DNA of 64,000 nucleotides from assembly GCF_036346615.1 (NCBI RefSeq), contig NZ_CP107836.1:3038001-3102000 (forward strand), written 5' to 3'. A program made the position numbers and the translations under genes. This document shows, piece after piece, positions 25,120 to 33,318 of this stretch (within the stretch, counting starts at the first letter, position 1; each line of letters starts with the position of its first letter). The notes below the pieces were generated by a model. The model was not told where the DNA came from. It saw only the letters and a list, made by a program, of their open reading frames with translations, and ran no database searches. This DNA comes from Streptomyces sp. NBC_00523 (lineage in GTDB: Bacteria; Actinomycetota; Actinomycetes; Streptomycetales; Streptomycetaceae).

Positions 25120-25797
25120 GTGGCAGAAGGACCGGAGCACCGCGAGTACCGCATGGAGGAGCTGGCCAAGGAGGCCGGCATCCCCGTGCGGACCGTGCGC
25201 TTCTACCGTGAGCGCGGCCTGATCTCCCCACCCCGCCGCGAGGGCCGCATCGCCTGGTACGACGACCACCACCTGGCCCGCCTGCGCACGATCACGGGCC
25301 TCCTGGAACGCGGCCACACCCTGACCGGCATCGCCGATCTCGCCCGTACGTTCGAGAGCGGCCGCGATGTCGCGGAGGTGCTGGGCCTGGGCGAACCGTC
25401 CGAGGAGACCCCGGTCCGCCTGACCCCCGAGCAGCTGGCGGACTACTTCGAGGGCGAGTCCACGCCGGAAAACCTGGCGCTGGCGATGGAGCTGGGCTAC
25501 CTGGGGACGGACGGCGCGGAGATCGTCCACATCAGCCGCCGCCTGCTGGACGTTTCGGCCGAGCTGGTACGGGAAGGCGTGCCGCTCTCCGCGGTCCTCT
25601 CGACGGGCCGCCACGTCCGCCACCACGCGGAGGCCCTGGCGGACCTCTTCGTCTCGGCGCTCCAGGAGTACGGCGTGGAGACGGACCCGGAACCGCCCCA
25701 ACTGCGGCCGCTGGCCCGGGCGGTGGTGGACGCGGAGCTGTCGATGGCGCTGGACCGGCGGCTGCGGAGGAAGCCGGAGCCGGAGGAGCCCGGGTAG
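25120..25797 (+). CDS. MerR-family regulator divergent from the BVMO operon
   Basis: The 225-residue regulator has an N-terminal MerR HTH (residues ~9-75: YRMEELAKEAGIPVRTVRFYRERGLI, then IAWYDDHHLARLRTITGLLERGHTL). The C-terminal half is a distinct helical domain (about 100-205) seen in TipAL-unrelated MerR proteins of actinobacteria. It uses a GTG start without a strong ribosome site. Its position suggests that it controls the BVMO-hydrolase-SDR operon. The effector is unknown, though a ketone, alcohol or lipid is a natural guess. Confidence 0.87.
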   Translation: MAEGPEHREYRMEELAKEAGIPVRTVRFYRERGLISPPRREGRIAWYDDHHLARLRTITGLLERGHTLTGIADLARTFESGRDVAEVLGLGEPSEETPVRLTPEQLADYFEGESTPENLALAMELGYLGTDGAEIVHISRRLLDVSAELVREGVPLSAVLSTGRHVRHHAEALADLFVSALQEYGVETDPEPPQLRPLARAVVDAELSMALDRRLRRKPEPEEPG

Positions 25798-25859
25798 GTC
25801 CGGTGCGGATCTACGGCTTTCCGCCCCTCGCACCACCCACCCCCCGCTAGGTTTCCGGC

Positions 25860-28800
25860 ATGAAGCCGCTGACCGCCGAGGACCCCACGCGCATCGGCCC
25901 CTACCGCCTGATCGCCCGCCTGGGCGCGGGCGGGATGGGACTCGTCTACCTCGGCCGCTCGGACGTCGGCCGCACGGTCGCGGTGAAGGTCGTGCAGCGC
26001 GAGTACGCGGCACAGGCGGAGTTCCGCAAGCGCTTCGCGCGCGAGGTGGCGGCGGCCCGGCGGGTGGGCGGAAGATGGACGGCGGACGTCCTCGGCGCGG
26101 ACACCGGTGCCGAAGTGCCGTGGGTGGCCACGCAGTACGTACCGGGCCCCGATCTGACGACGGTGGTCGGGGCGGACTACGGCCCGCTGCCCGAGCACTC
26201 GGTCCGCGTCCTGGCGAACCGCCTCGCCCTCGCGCTGGAGGCCGTGCACGGGGCGGGTCTGATCCACCGCGACCTCAAGCCGTCCAACGTCCTGGTCACG
26301 GTGGACGGTCCCAGGGTCATCGACTTCGGCATCGCCCGCGCGATGGACAGCCTGCCGGACGGCAGCCTGCTCACCCGTACGGGGATGCTGATCGGCTCCC
26401 CGGGATTCATGTCCCCGGAACAGGCAAGAGGCCTCGAACTCACTCCGGCCAGCGATGTGTTCTGCCTGGGCGCGGTCCTGGTGTACGCGGCGACGGGCCG
26501 CCTGCTGTTCGGCGCGAGGGACACCGGTCTGAACGCGCACCTGTTCCGGATCGCGGAGGACGAACCCGATCTGACGGACGTCCCGGAGTCGCTGCTCCCC
26601 CTCGTACGCGCCTGCCTGGCGAAGGACCCGTCGGCCCGGCCCACCCCGGAGGAGATCGCCGCCCGCACGTCCGGGGACGAGGACGCGGTGTGGCTGCCGG
26701 GCGAGGTGCTGGCGGAACTGGGGCGGAGGTCGGCGAGGCTGCTGGATTACGTGCCGGAGGCGCGGGAGCCGGGGCCGGAGGCGCGGGAGCCGGGGCCGGA
26801 GGCGCGGGAGCCGGGGCCGGAGGCGCGGGAGCCGGCGTCCGCCGGACCGGGGCCGGAGGCGCCCGGTGCCGGAGCTTCTTCCGCCTCGGCCGTGACGGAG
26901 CCGGTCGCCTCTCCCGCGTACCCGCCGACGACTCCCGCGCAGCCGCCCGGGGCGTCCCGTACGCGTGGCCTCGCCATGATCGTGGTGGCCCAACTGGCGG
27001 TGCTGGCCGGGGCCTCGCTCGGGAATCCGGCCGGTCCCGACGGAGGGGCGGCGCCCTATCCCACCTCCGCGCCCGCCTCGTACGCCTTCGCGGTCGCCTT
27101 CGCGGCCATGCTGGTGCCCGGTGGCCACATCGCGGACCGGGTGGGCCGCAGGCGGTCGCTCATCACCGGTGTGACGGGCTTCGCGGCGTCCGGCGTGCTC
27201 TGCGGGCTCGCCCTGCTGGCCGGAGCCCCGCCGCTGCTCCTCGCGGGCCGCGCTCTGCAGGGCGGGTTCGGCGCGCTGGCGACGGCGGGGGCGCTGGCCA
27301 CGGTGGCGGCTTCGCGGGGCGGAGGGCGCCGGGGCTTCGGTGCCTACGCGGCGGTGAGCGCGTGCGGGCCGATGCTCGGGCTGCTGGGGAGCGATGCCCT
27401 GTGGTTCATGGCCAGGGGTCCGCTCACGGCCGTGGCACCGGTGCTCGCGCTGCTGGCCCTGACGGGTGCGCGGACGCTGCCGCCGGACTCCCCGGCCCGG
27501 ACGGACGGCGTGGCGGCCGACCTGCCGGGCGCGCTGCTGGGCTTCCTGGGGGCGGGGGCGGCGATGTACGCCCTGGTGGGGGTCCCGTCGGCGGACGAGG
27601 TGAGCAGCGAAGCGGTCGTCGGGCTGAGCGTGGGCGTCGCGCTGCTGATCGTGTTCGCGGTACGGCAGCGGGCGGCGTCGGCCCCGCTGCTTCCGCCGTA
27701 CGTCCTGAGGGGCCGGGGGCGGCGGGGCGGCTTCCTGACGATGGGCCTGGTCGGCTTCAGCATCCTCAGCCTGCTGCCGCCGCTGATCGGCATCATGGGC
27801 GAGGCGTTCGACTACTCGGCGCCGTGGAAGGGGCCGATGCTGCCGATGCTGGTGGCGGTGGCGGTCAGCGGCGGCTGGATCGCGCCGCGCCTGCTGCGCG
27901 ACGGGATGACCCCGGCGCGCATGGCGGTGACGGGCCTGCCCGCGACGGCGGTCGGGGTGGCGCTGGCCATCGTCGCCATCGAGGGCGAGGGCGATTACGC
28001 GGCCCTGTCGGCCTGCCTGGTCGTGGCGGGCATCGGGATCGGCCTCACCCTCACCGCGCTGTTCACGGCCGCGCTGACGGACACCGCTCCCCGCCACTCC
28101 GGCGCGACGGCGGGCGCCCTGATGACCACCCTGTTCCTGACCGCAGCCCTGGGCAACGCGCTGTACGCCCTGCTCGACGGTCCCCCGTGGTGGGCGGCAC
28201 TGTGCATGCTCCTGGCGGCGGTGACGGCGGGGCGGACGCTGCGGACGCCGGAGGGTGGGCGGGTGCAGGGGGCGGGCCGCCGGGGCGACCGGGGCGGGGG
28301 CGTACTACAGTCCCCGCTCGTGACCGATGCCGCGCACCGCACCGCCGCAGACGACGACGCGCTTGTGGAGCGGCTGCGTGCCCTCGCGTGGGGCACGGAG
28401 AAGGCGCACCCCGCTGCCCGCTGCCTTCCGGACCGGCCCTTCCCGCCCCTCACGGGGACGGAGGCAGACCGCGCCGAACGCAGCCTCGGCCACCCCCTGC
28501 CCGGACTGCTCCGCCGCGTCTACACCGAGGTGGGGGACGGGGGGTTCGGCCCGGAAGGCGGCCTCGCGTCGCTGACGCCCCGGCGCGTTCCGCACTGGCC
28601 GGTCCCGGACTGGCCCTGCGCGACGACCGCCCACGCCGAACGGACGGAGTGGGGGCCGCCGAAGTCGTGGCTCTTCCTCACGGGTGGCGGCTGCACCATG
28701 GAGTGGTACGTCTCGCTCACCGCCGTCGGCCACCCGGTCCTGCTCTGGGACGCCGACGGCTGGGAACCGGACAGGGGCGAGGACCCCCACGACGGACTGC

Positions 28801-28889
28801 GGTACGCGGCACCGTCGCTGAGGCAGTGGCTCTGGACCTGGGCGGACGGCGGCAACGTCTGGGACGACGTACTCGCCCACACCGAGTAG
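25860..28889 (+). CDS. Ser/Thr protein kinase fused to an MFS-like membrane domain and a SMI1/KNR4-like tail
   Basis: One open frame of 1009 residues. Residues ~14-280 are a Hanks-type kinase: LGAGGMGLVYLG, Lys43 in VAVKVV, HRDLKPSN with catalytic Asp138, DFGIA, and SPEQA. Residues 299-326 are four PEAREPG repeats. About 365-805 is hydrophobic with roughly 12-14 helices and an MFS loop-2 motif, GGHIADRVGRRRS. From ~823 on there is a soluble SMI1/KNR4-like domain (HPLPGLLRRVYTEVGDGGFG). No stop separates the parts. A GTG at 28320, in frame, after a TACTAC/TACAGT stretch, could instead start an independent 189-residue SMI1/KNR4 gene. The kinase probably senses or regulates transport; this is inference. 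Confidence 0.8.
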   Translation: MKPLTAEDPTRIGPYRLIARLGAGGMGLVYLGRSDVGRTVAVKVVQREYAAQAEFRKRFAREVAAARRVGGRWTADVLGADTGAEVPWVATQYVPGPDLTTVVGADYGPLPEHSVRVLANRLALALEAVHGAGLIHRDLKPSNVLVTVDGPRVIDFGIARAMDSLPDGSLLTRTGMLIGSPGFMSPEQARGLELTPASDVFCLGAVLVYAATGRLLFGARDTGLNAHLFRIAEDEPDLTDVPESLLPLVRACLAKDPSARPTPEEIAARTSGDEDAVWLPGEVLAELGRRSARLLDYVPEAREPGPEAREPGPEAREPGPEAREPASAGPGPEAPGAGASSASAVTEPVASPAYPPTTPAQPPGASRTRGLAMIVVAQLAVLAGASLGNPAGPDGGAAPYPTSAPASYAFAVAFAAMLVPGGHIADRVGRRRSLITGVTGFAASGVLCGLALLAGAPPLLLAGRALQGGFGALATAGALATVAASRGGGRRGFGAYAAVSACGPMLGLLGSDALWFMARGPLTAVAPVLALLALTGARTLPPDSPARTDGVAADLPGALLGFLGAGAAMYALVGVPSADEVSSEAVVGLSVGVALLIVFAVRQRAASAPLLPPYVLRGRGRRGGFLTMGLVGFSILSLLPPLIGIMGEAFDYSAPWKGPMLPMLVAVAVSGGWIAPRLLRDGMTPARMAVTGLPATAVGVALAIVAIEGEGDYAALSACLVVAGIGIGLTLTALFTAALTDTAPRHSGATAGALMTTLFLTAALGNALYALLDGPPWWAALCMLLAAVTAGRTLRTPEGGRVQGAGRRGDRGGGVLQSPLVTDAAHRTAADDDALVERLRALAWGTEKAHPAARCLPDRPFPPLTGTEADRAERSLGHPLPGLLRRVYTEVGDGGFGPEGGLASLTPRRVPHWPVPDWPCATTAHAERTEWGPPKSWLFLTGGGCTMEWYVSLTAVGHPVLLWDADGWEPDRGEDPHDGLRYAAPSLRQWLWTWADGGNVWDDVLAHTE
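26754..26836 (+). repeat. Four tandem 21-bp repeats encoding PEAREPG
   Basis: Units start at 26754, 26775, 26796 and 26817 and are identical apart from the last base or two of the fourth. They encode a Pro/Glu/Arg linker between the kinase and membrane domains. In-frame 21-bp units are prone to copy-number change without breaking the frame. Confidence 0.9.
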
Positions 28890-28917
28890 GGCGCGGCGCC
28901 CTCGCCGTACCCCGCTC

Positions 28918-29733
28918 CTACTGCTCGTACACCACCGTCACCGGCGCGTGGTCGCTCCACCGCTCGCCGTGTGTGGCGGCCCGTTCGACCCACGCCTTCA
29001 CGGCGCGGGCGGCGAGGCCGGGGGTCGCGACCTGGTAGTCGATGCGCCAGCCGGTGTCGTTGTCGAACGCGCGCCCCCGGTACGACCACCACGAGTACGG
29101 GCCCTCGACGTCCGGGTGCAGGGCGCGTACGACGTCGACGTACGCCGCCTCGGCGAAGACCCGGGTCAGCCACTCGCGCTCCTCGGGGAGGAAGCCGGAG
29201 CTCTTGCGGTTGGCACGCCAGTTCTTGAGGTCGGCCTCCTGGTGGGCGATGTTCCAGTCGCCGCAGACGACGACCTCGCGCCCCTCGGCGGCGGCGCGCG
29301 CCTTCAGCCCGACGAGGTAGGGCAGGAAGGCGGCCATGAAGCGCTCCTTCTCGTCCTGCCGCTCGGTGCCGACCTCGCCGGAGGGCAGGTAGAGGCTCGC
29401 GACCGTGACGCCGGGCAGGTCGATCTCGACGTACCGCCCGCTCGTGTCGAACTCCTCGCACCCGGCGTGCCCGTACCCGCCGAAACCGATCTGCACCCGC
29501 TCGGGGGCGCGCCGCGAGTAGAGGGAGACCCCGGCCCGGCCCTTGGCGGCGGCCGGTGCGTGGACGGTGTGCCAGCCCTCGGGGTCACGCACGTCCGCGG
29601 GCAGCTGCTCGGGCTCGGCGCGCACCTCCTGGAGGCAGATCACGTCGGCGTCGGTCTGCGCCAGCCACTCGACGAAGCCCTTTTTGGCGGCGGCGCGGAG
29701 ACCGTTTACGTTCACGGAGGTCACGGTGAGCAT
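28918..29733 (-). CDS. xth: Exodeoxyribonuclease III
   Basis: The 271-residue enzyme belongs to the ExoIII/AP-endonuclease family that repairs abasic sites. Family motifs are present: VNVNGLRAA, ICLQEVRA (metal-binding Glu), SLYLPSGE, VVCGDWNIAHQEADLKN (Asn/Asp pair), WSYRGRAFDNDTGWRIDYQV and the C-terminal SDHAPV with the catalytic His. The ATG at 29733 gives the usual N-terminus (MLTVTSVNVNGLR). It is divergent from an acetyltransferase gene 49 bases away. Confidence 0.93.
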   Translation of the reverse strand: MLTVTSVNVNGLRAAAKKGFVEWLAQTDADVICLQEVRAEPEQLPADVRDPEGWHTVHAPAAAKGRAGVSLYSRRAPERVQIGFGGYGHAGCEEFDTSGRYVEIDLPGVTVASLYLPSGEVGTERQDEKERFMAAFLPYLVGLKARAAAEGREVVVCGDWNIAHQEADLKNWRANRKSSGFLPEEREWLTRVFAEAAYVDVVRALHPDVEGPYSWWSYRGRAFDNDTGWRIDYQVATPGLAARAVKAWVERAATHGERWSDHAPVTVVYEQ

Positions 29734-29782
29734 TCCGGCACGATACCGGCCAACCATTCCGCATACATGTACCATGCATCGC

Positions 29783-30277
29783 ATGAATATCCACGTCCGG
29801 GCCTTCGACCACCCCGATGCCGTCAAACTCAACGATCGCGTGCAGCTCGAATACGCCGAGCGCTACGGCGATGGGGGCGATGTCACACCGCTGGACGCCA
29901 CGATGTTCGACCCGCCTCACGGCCTGTACCTGATCGCCTACGACGCGTCGGACCAGCCCGTCGCCACGGGCGGCTGGCGCTCCCAGGAGCTCAACGACGA
30001 GGGCTACTCGGACGGCGACGCCGAGCTGAAGCGCATGTACGTCATACCGGAGGGCCGCGGCCTGGGCCTCGCCCGCCGCATCCTGGCCGCCCTGGAAGCG
30101 GACGCCCGCGCCGCGGGCCGCACCCGCATGGTCCTGGAAACCGGCGACCGCCAGCCGGAGGCCATCGCCCTGTACCTCTCCAGCGGCTACACCCCGTGCG
30201 AGAAGTTCGGCCACTACCGCACATACGACAGCAGCCGCTGCTTCGCGAAGCCACTGCGGGGGAACGGCGCGCTCTGA
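29783..30277 (+). CDS. GNAT-family N-acetyltransferase
   Basis: The 164-residue protein has a GNAT fold with the acetyl-CoA-binding V-x-P-E-x-R-G-x-G-L-x-R segment (YVIPEGRGLGLARRIL, residues ~91-106) and a C-terminal ALYLSSGYTPCEKFGHY. The start is ambiguous: ATG at 29783 or ATG three codons earlier, neither with a ribosome site, so a leaderless transcript is possible. The substrate is unknown. Confidence 0.85.
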   Translation: MNIHVRAFDHPDAVKLNDRVQLEYAERYGDGGDVTPLDATMFDPPHGLYLIAYDASDQPVATGGWRSQELNDEGYSDGDAELKRMYVIPEGRGLGLARRILAALEADARAAGRTRMVLETGDRQPEAIALYLSSGYTPCEKFGHYRTYDSSRCFAKPLRGNGAL

Positions 30278-30402
30278 CACCCGCTCAGGCCGCTTCCCCG
30301 CACCCGGGCCGCTCAACAGCGGGCGAGCGGACCGATCCGCGGGAGCGTAGCGTTGACAGTTAGCCACACCCTCGGGGGCCGTGCCCGAGGAGGCGTCTGA
30401 CG

Positions 30403-30729
30403 ATGACTACCGGACCCACCCCTGCCTGGGGTCCTCCCGGCGAGGTACCGCCGCCGGCTTCCGGCCCCGCCCGAAAGCACCACCGGGTCTTCCTCTGGGT
30501 GTTCCTGGCGGTGCAGGCGCTGTTCCTGGCCTGGGTGATCTCCGGCGCCGGCAGCAACGACCACGCGTCCTGCAAGGGGATGGTGGGCGACGCCCTCAAG
30601 ACCTGCCAGGACGCCGGTGACGCCGGCACCGCGATCGGAGTGGGGCTCGTCATCGGCCTGTGGGTGGCGGTGGACCTCATCCTCGGCATCACGTACGGCG
30701 TCTACCGGCTGGCCCGTAAGCGCGCCTGA
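30403..30729 (+). CDS. Small membrane protein, unknown function
   Basis: The 108-residue protein has a Pro/Gly-rich N-terminus (residues 1-26), a helix at ~28-46 (VFLWVFLAVQALFLAWVI), a short extracytoplasmic loop with two cysteines (CKGMVGDALKTC) and a second helix at ~77-100. GAGGAGG lies upstream of the ATG. No family function is known to me. Confidence 0.7.
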   Translation: MTTGPTPAWGPPGEVPPPASGPARKHHRVFLWVFLAVQALFLAWVISGAGSNDHASCKGMVGDALKTCQDAGDAGTAIGVGLVIGLWVAVDLILGITYGVYRLARKRA

Positions 30730-30747
30730 GGCCCGTCGCCGTTCCCC

Positions 30748-31164
30748 TCAACCCGCCTTCGGAAACGCCGTCTTCAGGGCCGCCCCCCGGGTGAGGAACG
30801 CGACGCGGATCACCGGGAGCATGCACAGCGTCTGCGCCACCGCGTACCAGGGCGGGCAGACGCCCGGGATCAGGTCGACGCCGATGATGGCGATAGGCAT
30901 GATCACCGCGAGGGTGCTCACGCGGTCGAAGGCGCGGCGGGAACCCGCCTCCGCCGAGGCCGTGATGCGGTGGAGTACGTACGCGATCACCGGCAGCAGG
31001 ACCGCGCGGACCCACATGAAGGTGTTCACCGTGTGACCGGTCGCGGCCACCACGACGACCGCGCCGAGGGCGGTGGCGGTGAGTGCGCCGTAGAGCGTGA
31101 TGCTCCGGCGTACCGATGCGAGGGCCCTCAGGGCCTCGGGCTGAAGGTTCGTCTTCGTGGTCAT
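30748..31164 (-). CDS. Putative four-helix membrane protein
   Basis: This 138-residue protein has four hydrophobic segments (about 22-42, 48-66, 80-100, 107-125) and no catalytic motif. It starts at 31164 and converges with the small membrane protein gene. It is divergent from the sensor kinase gene, and a GTGGGTC palindrome lies between them, so it could be a target of that two-component system. No function is assigned. Confidence 0.65.
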   Translation of the reverse strand: MTTKTNLQPEALRALASVRRSITLYGALTATALGAVVVVAATGHTVNTFMWVRAVLLPVIAYVLHRITASAEAGSRRAFDRVSTLAVIMPIAIIGVDLIPGVCPPWYAVAQTLCMLPVIRVAFLTRGAALKTAFPKAG

Positions 31165-31221
31165 GGTGACGACGCTACGAAGCGCCGGTCGGGCGCGGTA
31201 TGCGTCTGGGCGCACAAGGGG

Positions 31222-31237
31222 GTGGGTCCAGACCCAC
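31222..31237. promoter_or_regulatory. Palindrome between membrane protein gene and sensor kinase
   Basis: GTGGGTCCAGACCCAC has perfect 7-bp arms (31222-31228, 31231-31237) around CA. It is 58 bases upstream of the membrane protein gene and 82 bases upstream of the sensor kinase gene. It could bind the NarL-type regulator encoded here or another factor. Confidence 0.35.
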
Positions 31238-31318
31238 TCCTCGCCCGAGCGGCGCCTCCGGGCCCTCCGGCCGGTGCAGAGTGGGGGCATCGGGACGGAC
31301 GCGGGGAGGCAGCGGGCG

Positions 31319-32566
31319 ATGAGAGCGCTGAGGTCGTGGGCGACCGGGGCGGGTATCGGGTTCGTACGGGCGTGCGCCGTCGCCGCCGTCACGCTGCTGA
31401 TCCCGGCCCTGTGGGCGGGCGCGGTGGCGTGGGGCATCGCGTGGGGCGCGGCGAACCCCTGGTCGTGGGTCGGGCCGTTGGTGCTGGTGTGCGTGGGCAC
31501 GCTCGCGCTCGCGCGGCCCGTGTGCCGGGCGGTCCGCGCGCTGGTCGCCCGCTGGTCCGGAACCGGGATCCCGTCCGGGTACCGGAACGCCCCGCCGGTG
31601 ACGCGTATGGCCACGGGCTACTGGTGGAACGGCTTCGACTACCACCGCACCCGCCGGGACGCCCTCATGGACCAGCGGTGGCGGCTGCGCTGGAAGGACC
31701 CGGCGAACTGGCGCGACCTGCGGTTCGCGGTGATCGCCCCGTTCACGGCGGGGATCGTGGCGTGCGTACCACTCGCGGGGGTGGTGTGGGGTGCCGTCGG
31801 GCTGGGAACGGGCCACTCCCTCCGGCTCCTCGCCCTCCTCGTGACCCTCGCCTCTTCCCCGTACGCCTGGCGGGCAGTCACCCCGGTCGCGGTCCGTTTC
31901 CTGCGGCCGTCCGCCCGGATGGCGCTCGCCGACCGGGTGGACGAACTCACCGGGCAGCGGGCCGACGCGACGGTGGCTCAGGCGGCCGAGATCCGCCGGA
32001 TCGAACGGGATCTGCACGACGGGGCGCAGGCCCGGCTCGTCGCGCTCGGGATGTCCCTGGCGACGGTGGAGAAGCTGATGGAGACCGACCCGGGCCGGGC
32101 CAGGGCGCTGATGCGCCAGGCACGGGCGGGGGCCACCGCCTCCCTCGCCGAACTGCGCGACCTGGTGCACGGGATCAACCCTCCCGTGCTCAACGACCGG
32201 GGCCTCGTCGACGCCGTACGCGCCCTCGCCCTCGACAGCCCCCTCGAAACGGAGGTCGTCGCGGACGTGCCGGGGCGGCTGGACGCACCCGTCGAGTCGG
32301 CCGTCTACTTCGGCATCGCCGAGTTGCTGACCAACGCGGTCAAGCACGCGCATGCGACCCGGATGCGGATCTCCCTCGCGCAGGACGGGACCGGCCTGGT
32401 CGTGGAGGCGGAGGACGACGGGCGCGGCGGCGCGGTCGTCCGGGAGGGCGGCGGACTCGCGGGGCTGAGGCGGCGCCTCGCGGTGTTCGACGGCAGCCTG
32501 GAGGTCACGAGTCCGGCCGGCGGGCCGACCCGCGCGAGGATCATGGTGCCATGCGAATCGTTGTAG
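31319..32566 (+). CDS. NarL-type sensor histidine kinase
   Basis: The 415-residue kinase has four hydrophobic helices (about 13-37, 45-62 and two between ~140 and 190), a HisKA_3 dimerisation domain with His233 in RRIERDLHDGAQARLVALGMSL, and a HATPase domain with N-box GIAELLTNAVKHAHA and G-box EGGGLAGLRRRL. The start at 31319 has GGGAGG upstream. The response regulator gene begins 16 bases before its stop, so the two are coupled. The sensed signal is unknown. Confidence 0.9.
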   Translation: MRALRSWATGAGIGFVRACAVAAVTLLIPALWAGAVAWGIAWGAANPWSWVGPLVLVCVGTLALARPVCRAVRALVARWSGTGIPSGYRNAPPVTRMATGYWWNGFDYHRTRRDALMDQRWRLRWKDPANWRDLRFAVIAPFTAGIVACVPLAGVVWGAVGLGTGHSLRLLALLVTLASSPYAWRAVTPVAVRFLRPSARMALADRVDELTGQRADATVAQAAEIRRIERDLHDGAQARLVALGMSLATVEKLMETDPGRARALMRQARAGATASLAELRDLVHGINPPVLNDRGLVDAVRALALDSPLETEVVADVPGRLDAPVESAVYFGIAELLTNAVKHAHATRMRISLAQDGTGLVVEAEDDGRGGAVVREGGGLAGLRRRLAVFDGSLEVTSPAGGPTRARIMVPCESL

Positions 32567-33198
32567 CCGAGGACCTGTATCTCCTGCGGGACGGCATGGT
32601 CCGTCTCATCGAGGCGTACGGACACGAGGTGGTGGGTACGGCCACGACCGGACCGGAAACACTGGCCGCCCTGCGCGAGTTCCGCCCGGACGTGGCGGTG
32701 GTGGACGTCCGCATGCCGCCGACACAGACCGACGAGGGCCTGCGCGCGGCCCTCGCCGCCCGCGCCGAGACGCCGGGGCTGCCCGTCCTGATCCTGTCCC
32801 AGTACGTGGAGCAGCTGTACGCCCGCGAGTTGCTGGCCGACGGCTCGGGCGGCGTCGGCTACTTCCTGAAGGAGAGCGTGTTCGACGCGGACCAGTTCAT
32901 CGACGCGCTGGAACGCGTCGCGGCCGGCGGCACGGCCATGGACCCGACGGTCATCGCGAAGCTCCTGTCCAGCGGCTCGTCACACCGCCGCCTCGACAAA
33001 CTCACCGAGCGCGAGCACGAGGTCCTGGCCCTGATGGCCGAGGGCCTCTCCAACCAGGCCATCGCGACCCGCCTGTTCCTCAGCGACAGCGCGATCAGCA
33101 AGTACACGACGTCCCTCTTCGGCAAGCTCGGCCTCACGGACGACGGCGCGGCCAACCGCCGCGTACTGGCGGTGCTGGCGTACCTGAACAACCCCTGA
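32551..33198 (+). CDS. NarL/LuxR-type response regulator
   Basis: The 215-residue regulator has a receiver domain (residues 1-120) with acidic pair Glu7-Asp8 and phospho-acceptor Asp52 (VAVVDVRMPP). It is followed by a LuxR HTH (~148-210: LTEREHEVLALMAEGLSNQAIATRLFLS, SAISKYTTSLFGKL). It overlaps the sensor kinase gene by 16 bases and is its cognate partner. Likely targets are the divergent membrane protein gene and its own operon. Confidence 0.93.
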   Translation: MRIVVAEDLYLLRDGMVRLIEAYGHEVVGTATTGPETLAALREFRPDVAVVDVRMPPTQTDEGLRAALAARAETPGLPVLILSQYVEQLYARELLADGSGGVGYFLKESVFDADQFIDALERVAAGGTAMDPTVIAKLLSSGSSHRRLDKLTEREHEVLALMAEGLSNQAIATRLFLSDSAISKYTTSLFGKLGLTDDGAANRRVLAVLAYLNNP

Positions 33199-33318
33199 CC
33201 CCCTCCTCCCGGCGGACGTCCGCGAGCGCGACGGCCAGGGCTGTTCAACAATGACGGGGAGGCCTGCGGCCTCCGCGAGAAGGACGCGGTCCGGCTGGAG
33301 AAGGGAGCGTCGCGGGAT

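Noticed and set aside
26754..26836. Tandem repeats as a CRISPR array
   Set aside because: The units are contiguous without spacers, in frame and protein-coding.
28320..28889. SMI1/KNR4 domain as a separate confirmed gene
   Set aside because: There is no stop codon between it and the membrane domain and no ribosome site at the GTG. I kept it as an alternative in the fusion entry rather than list a second gene.
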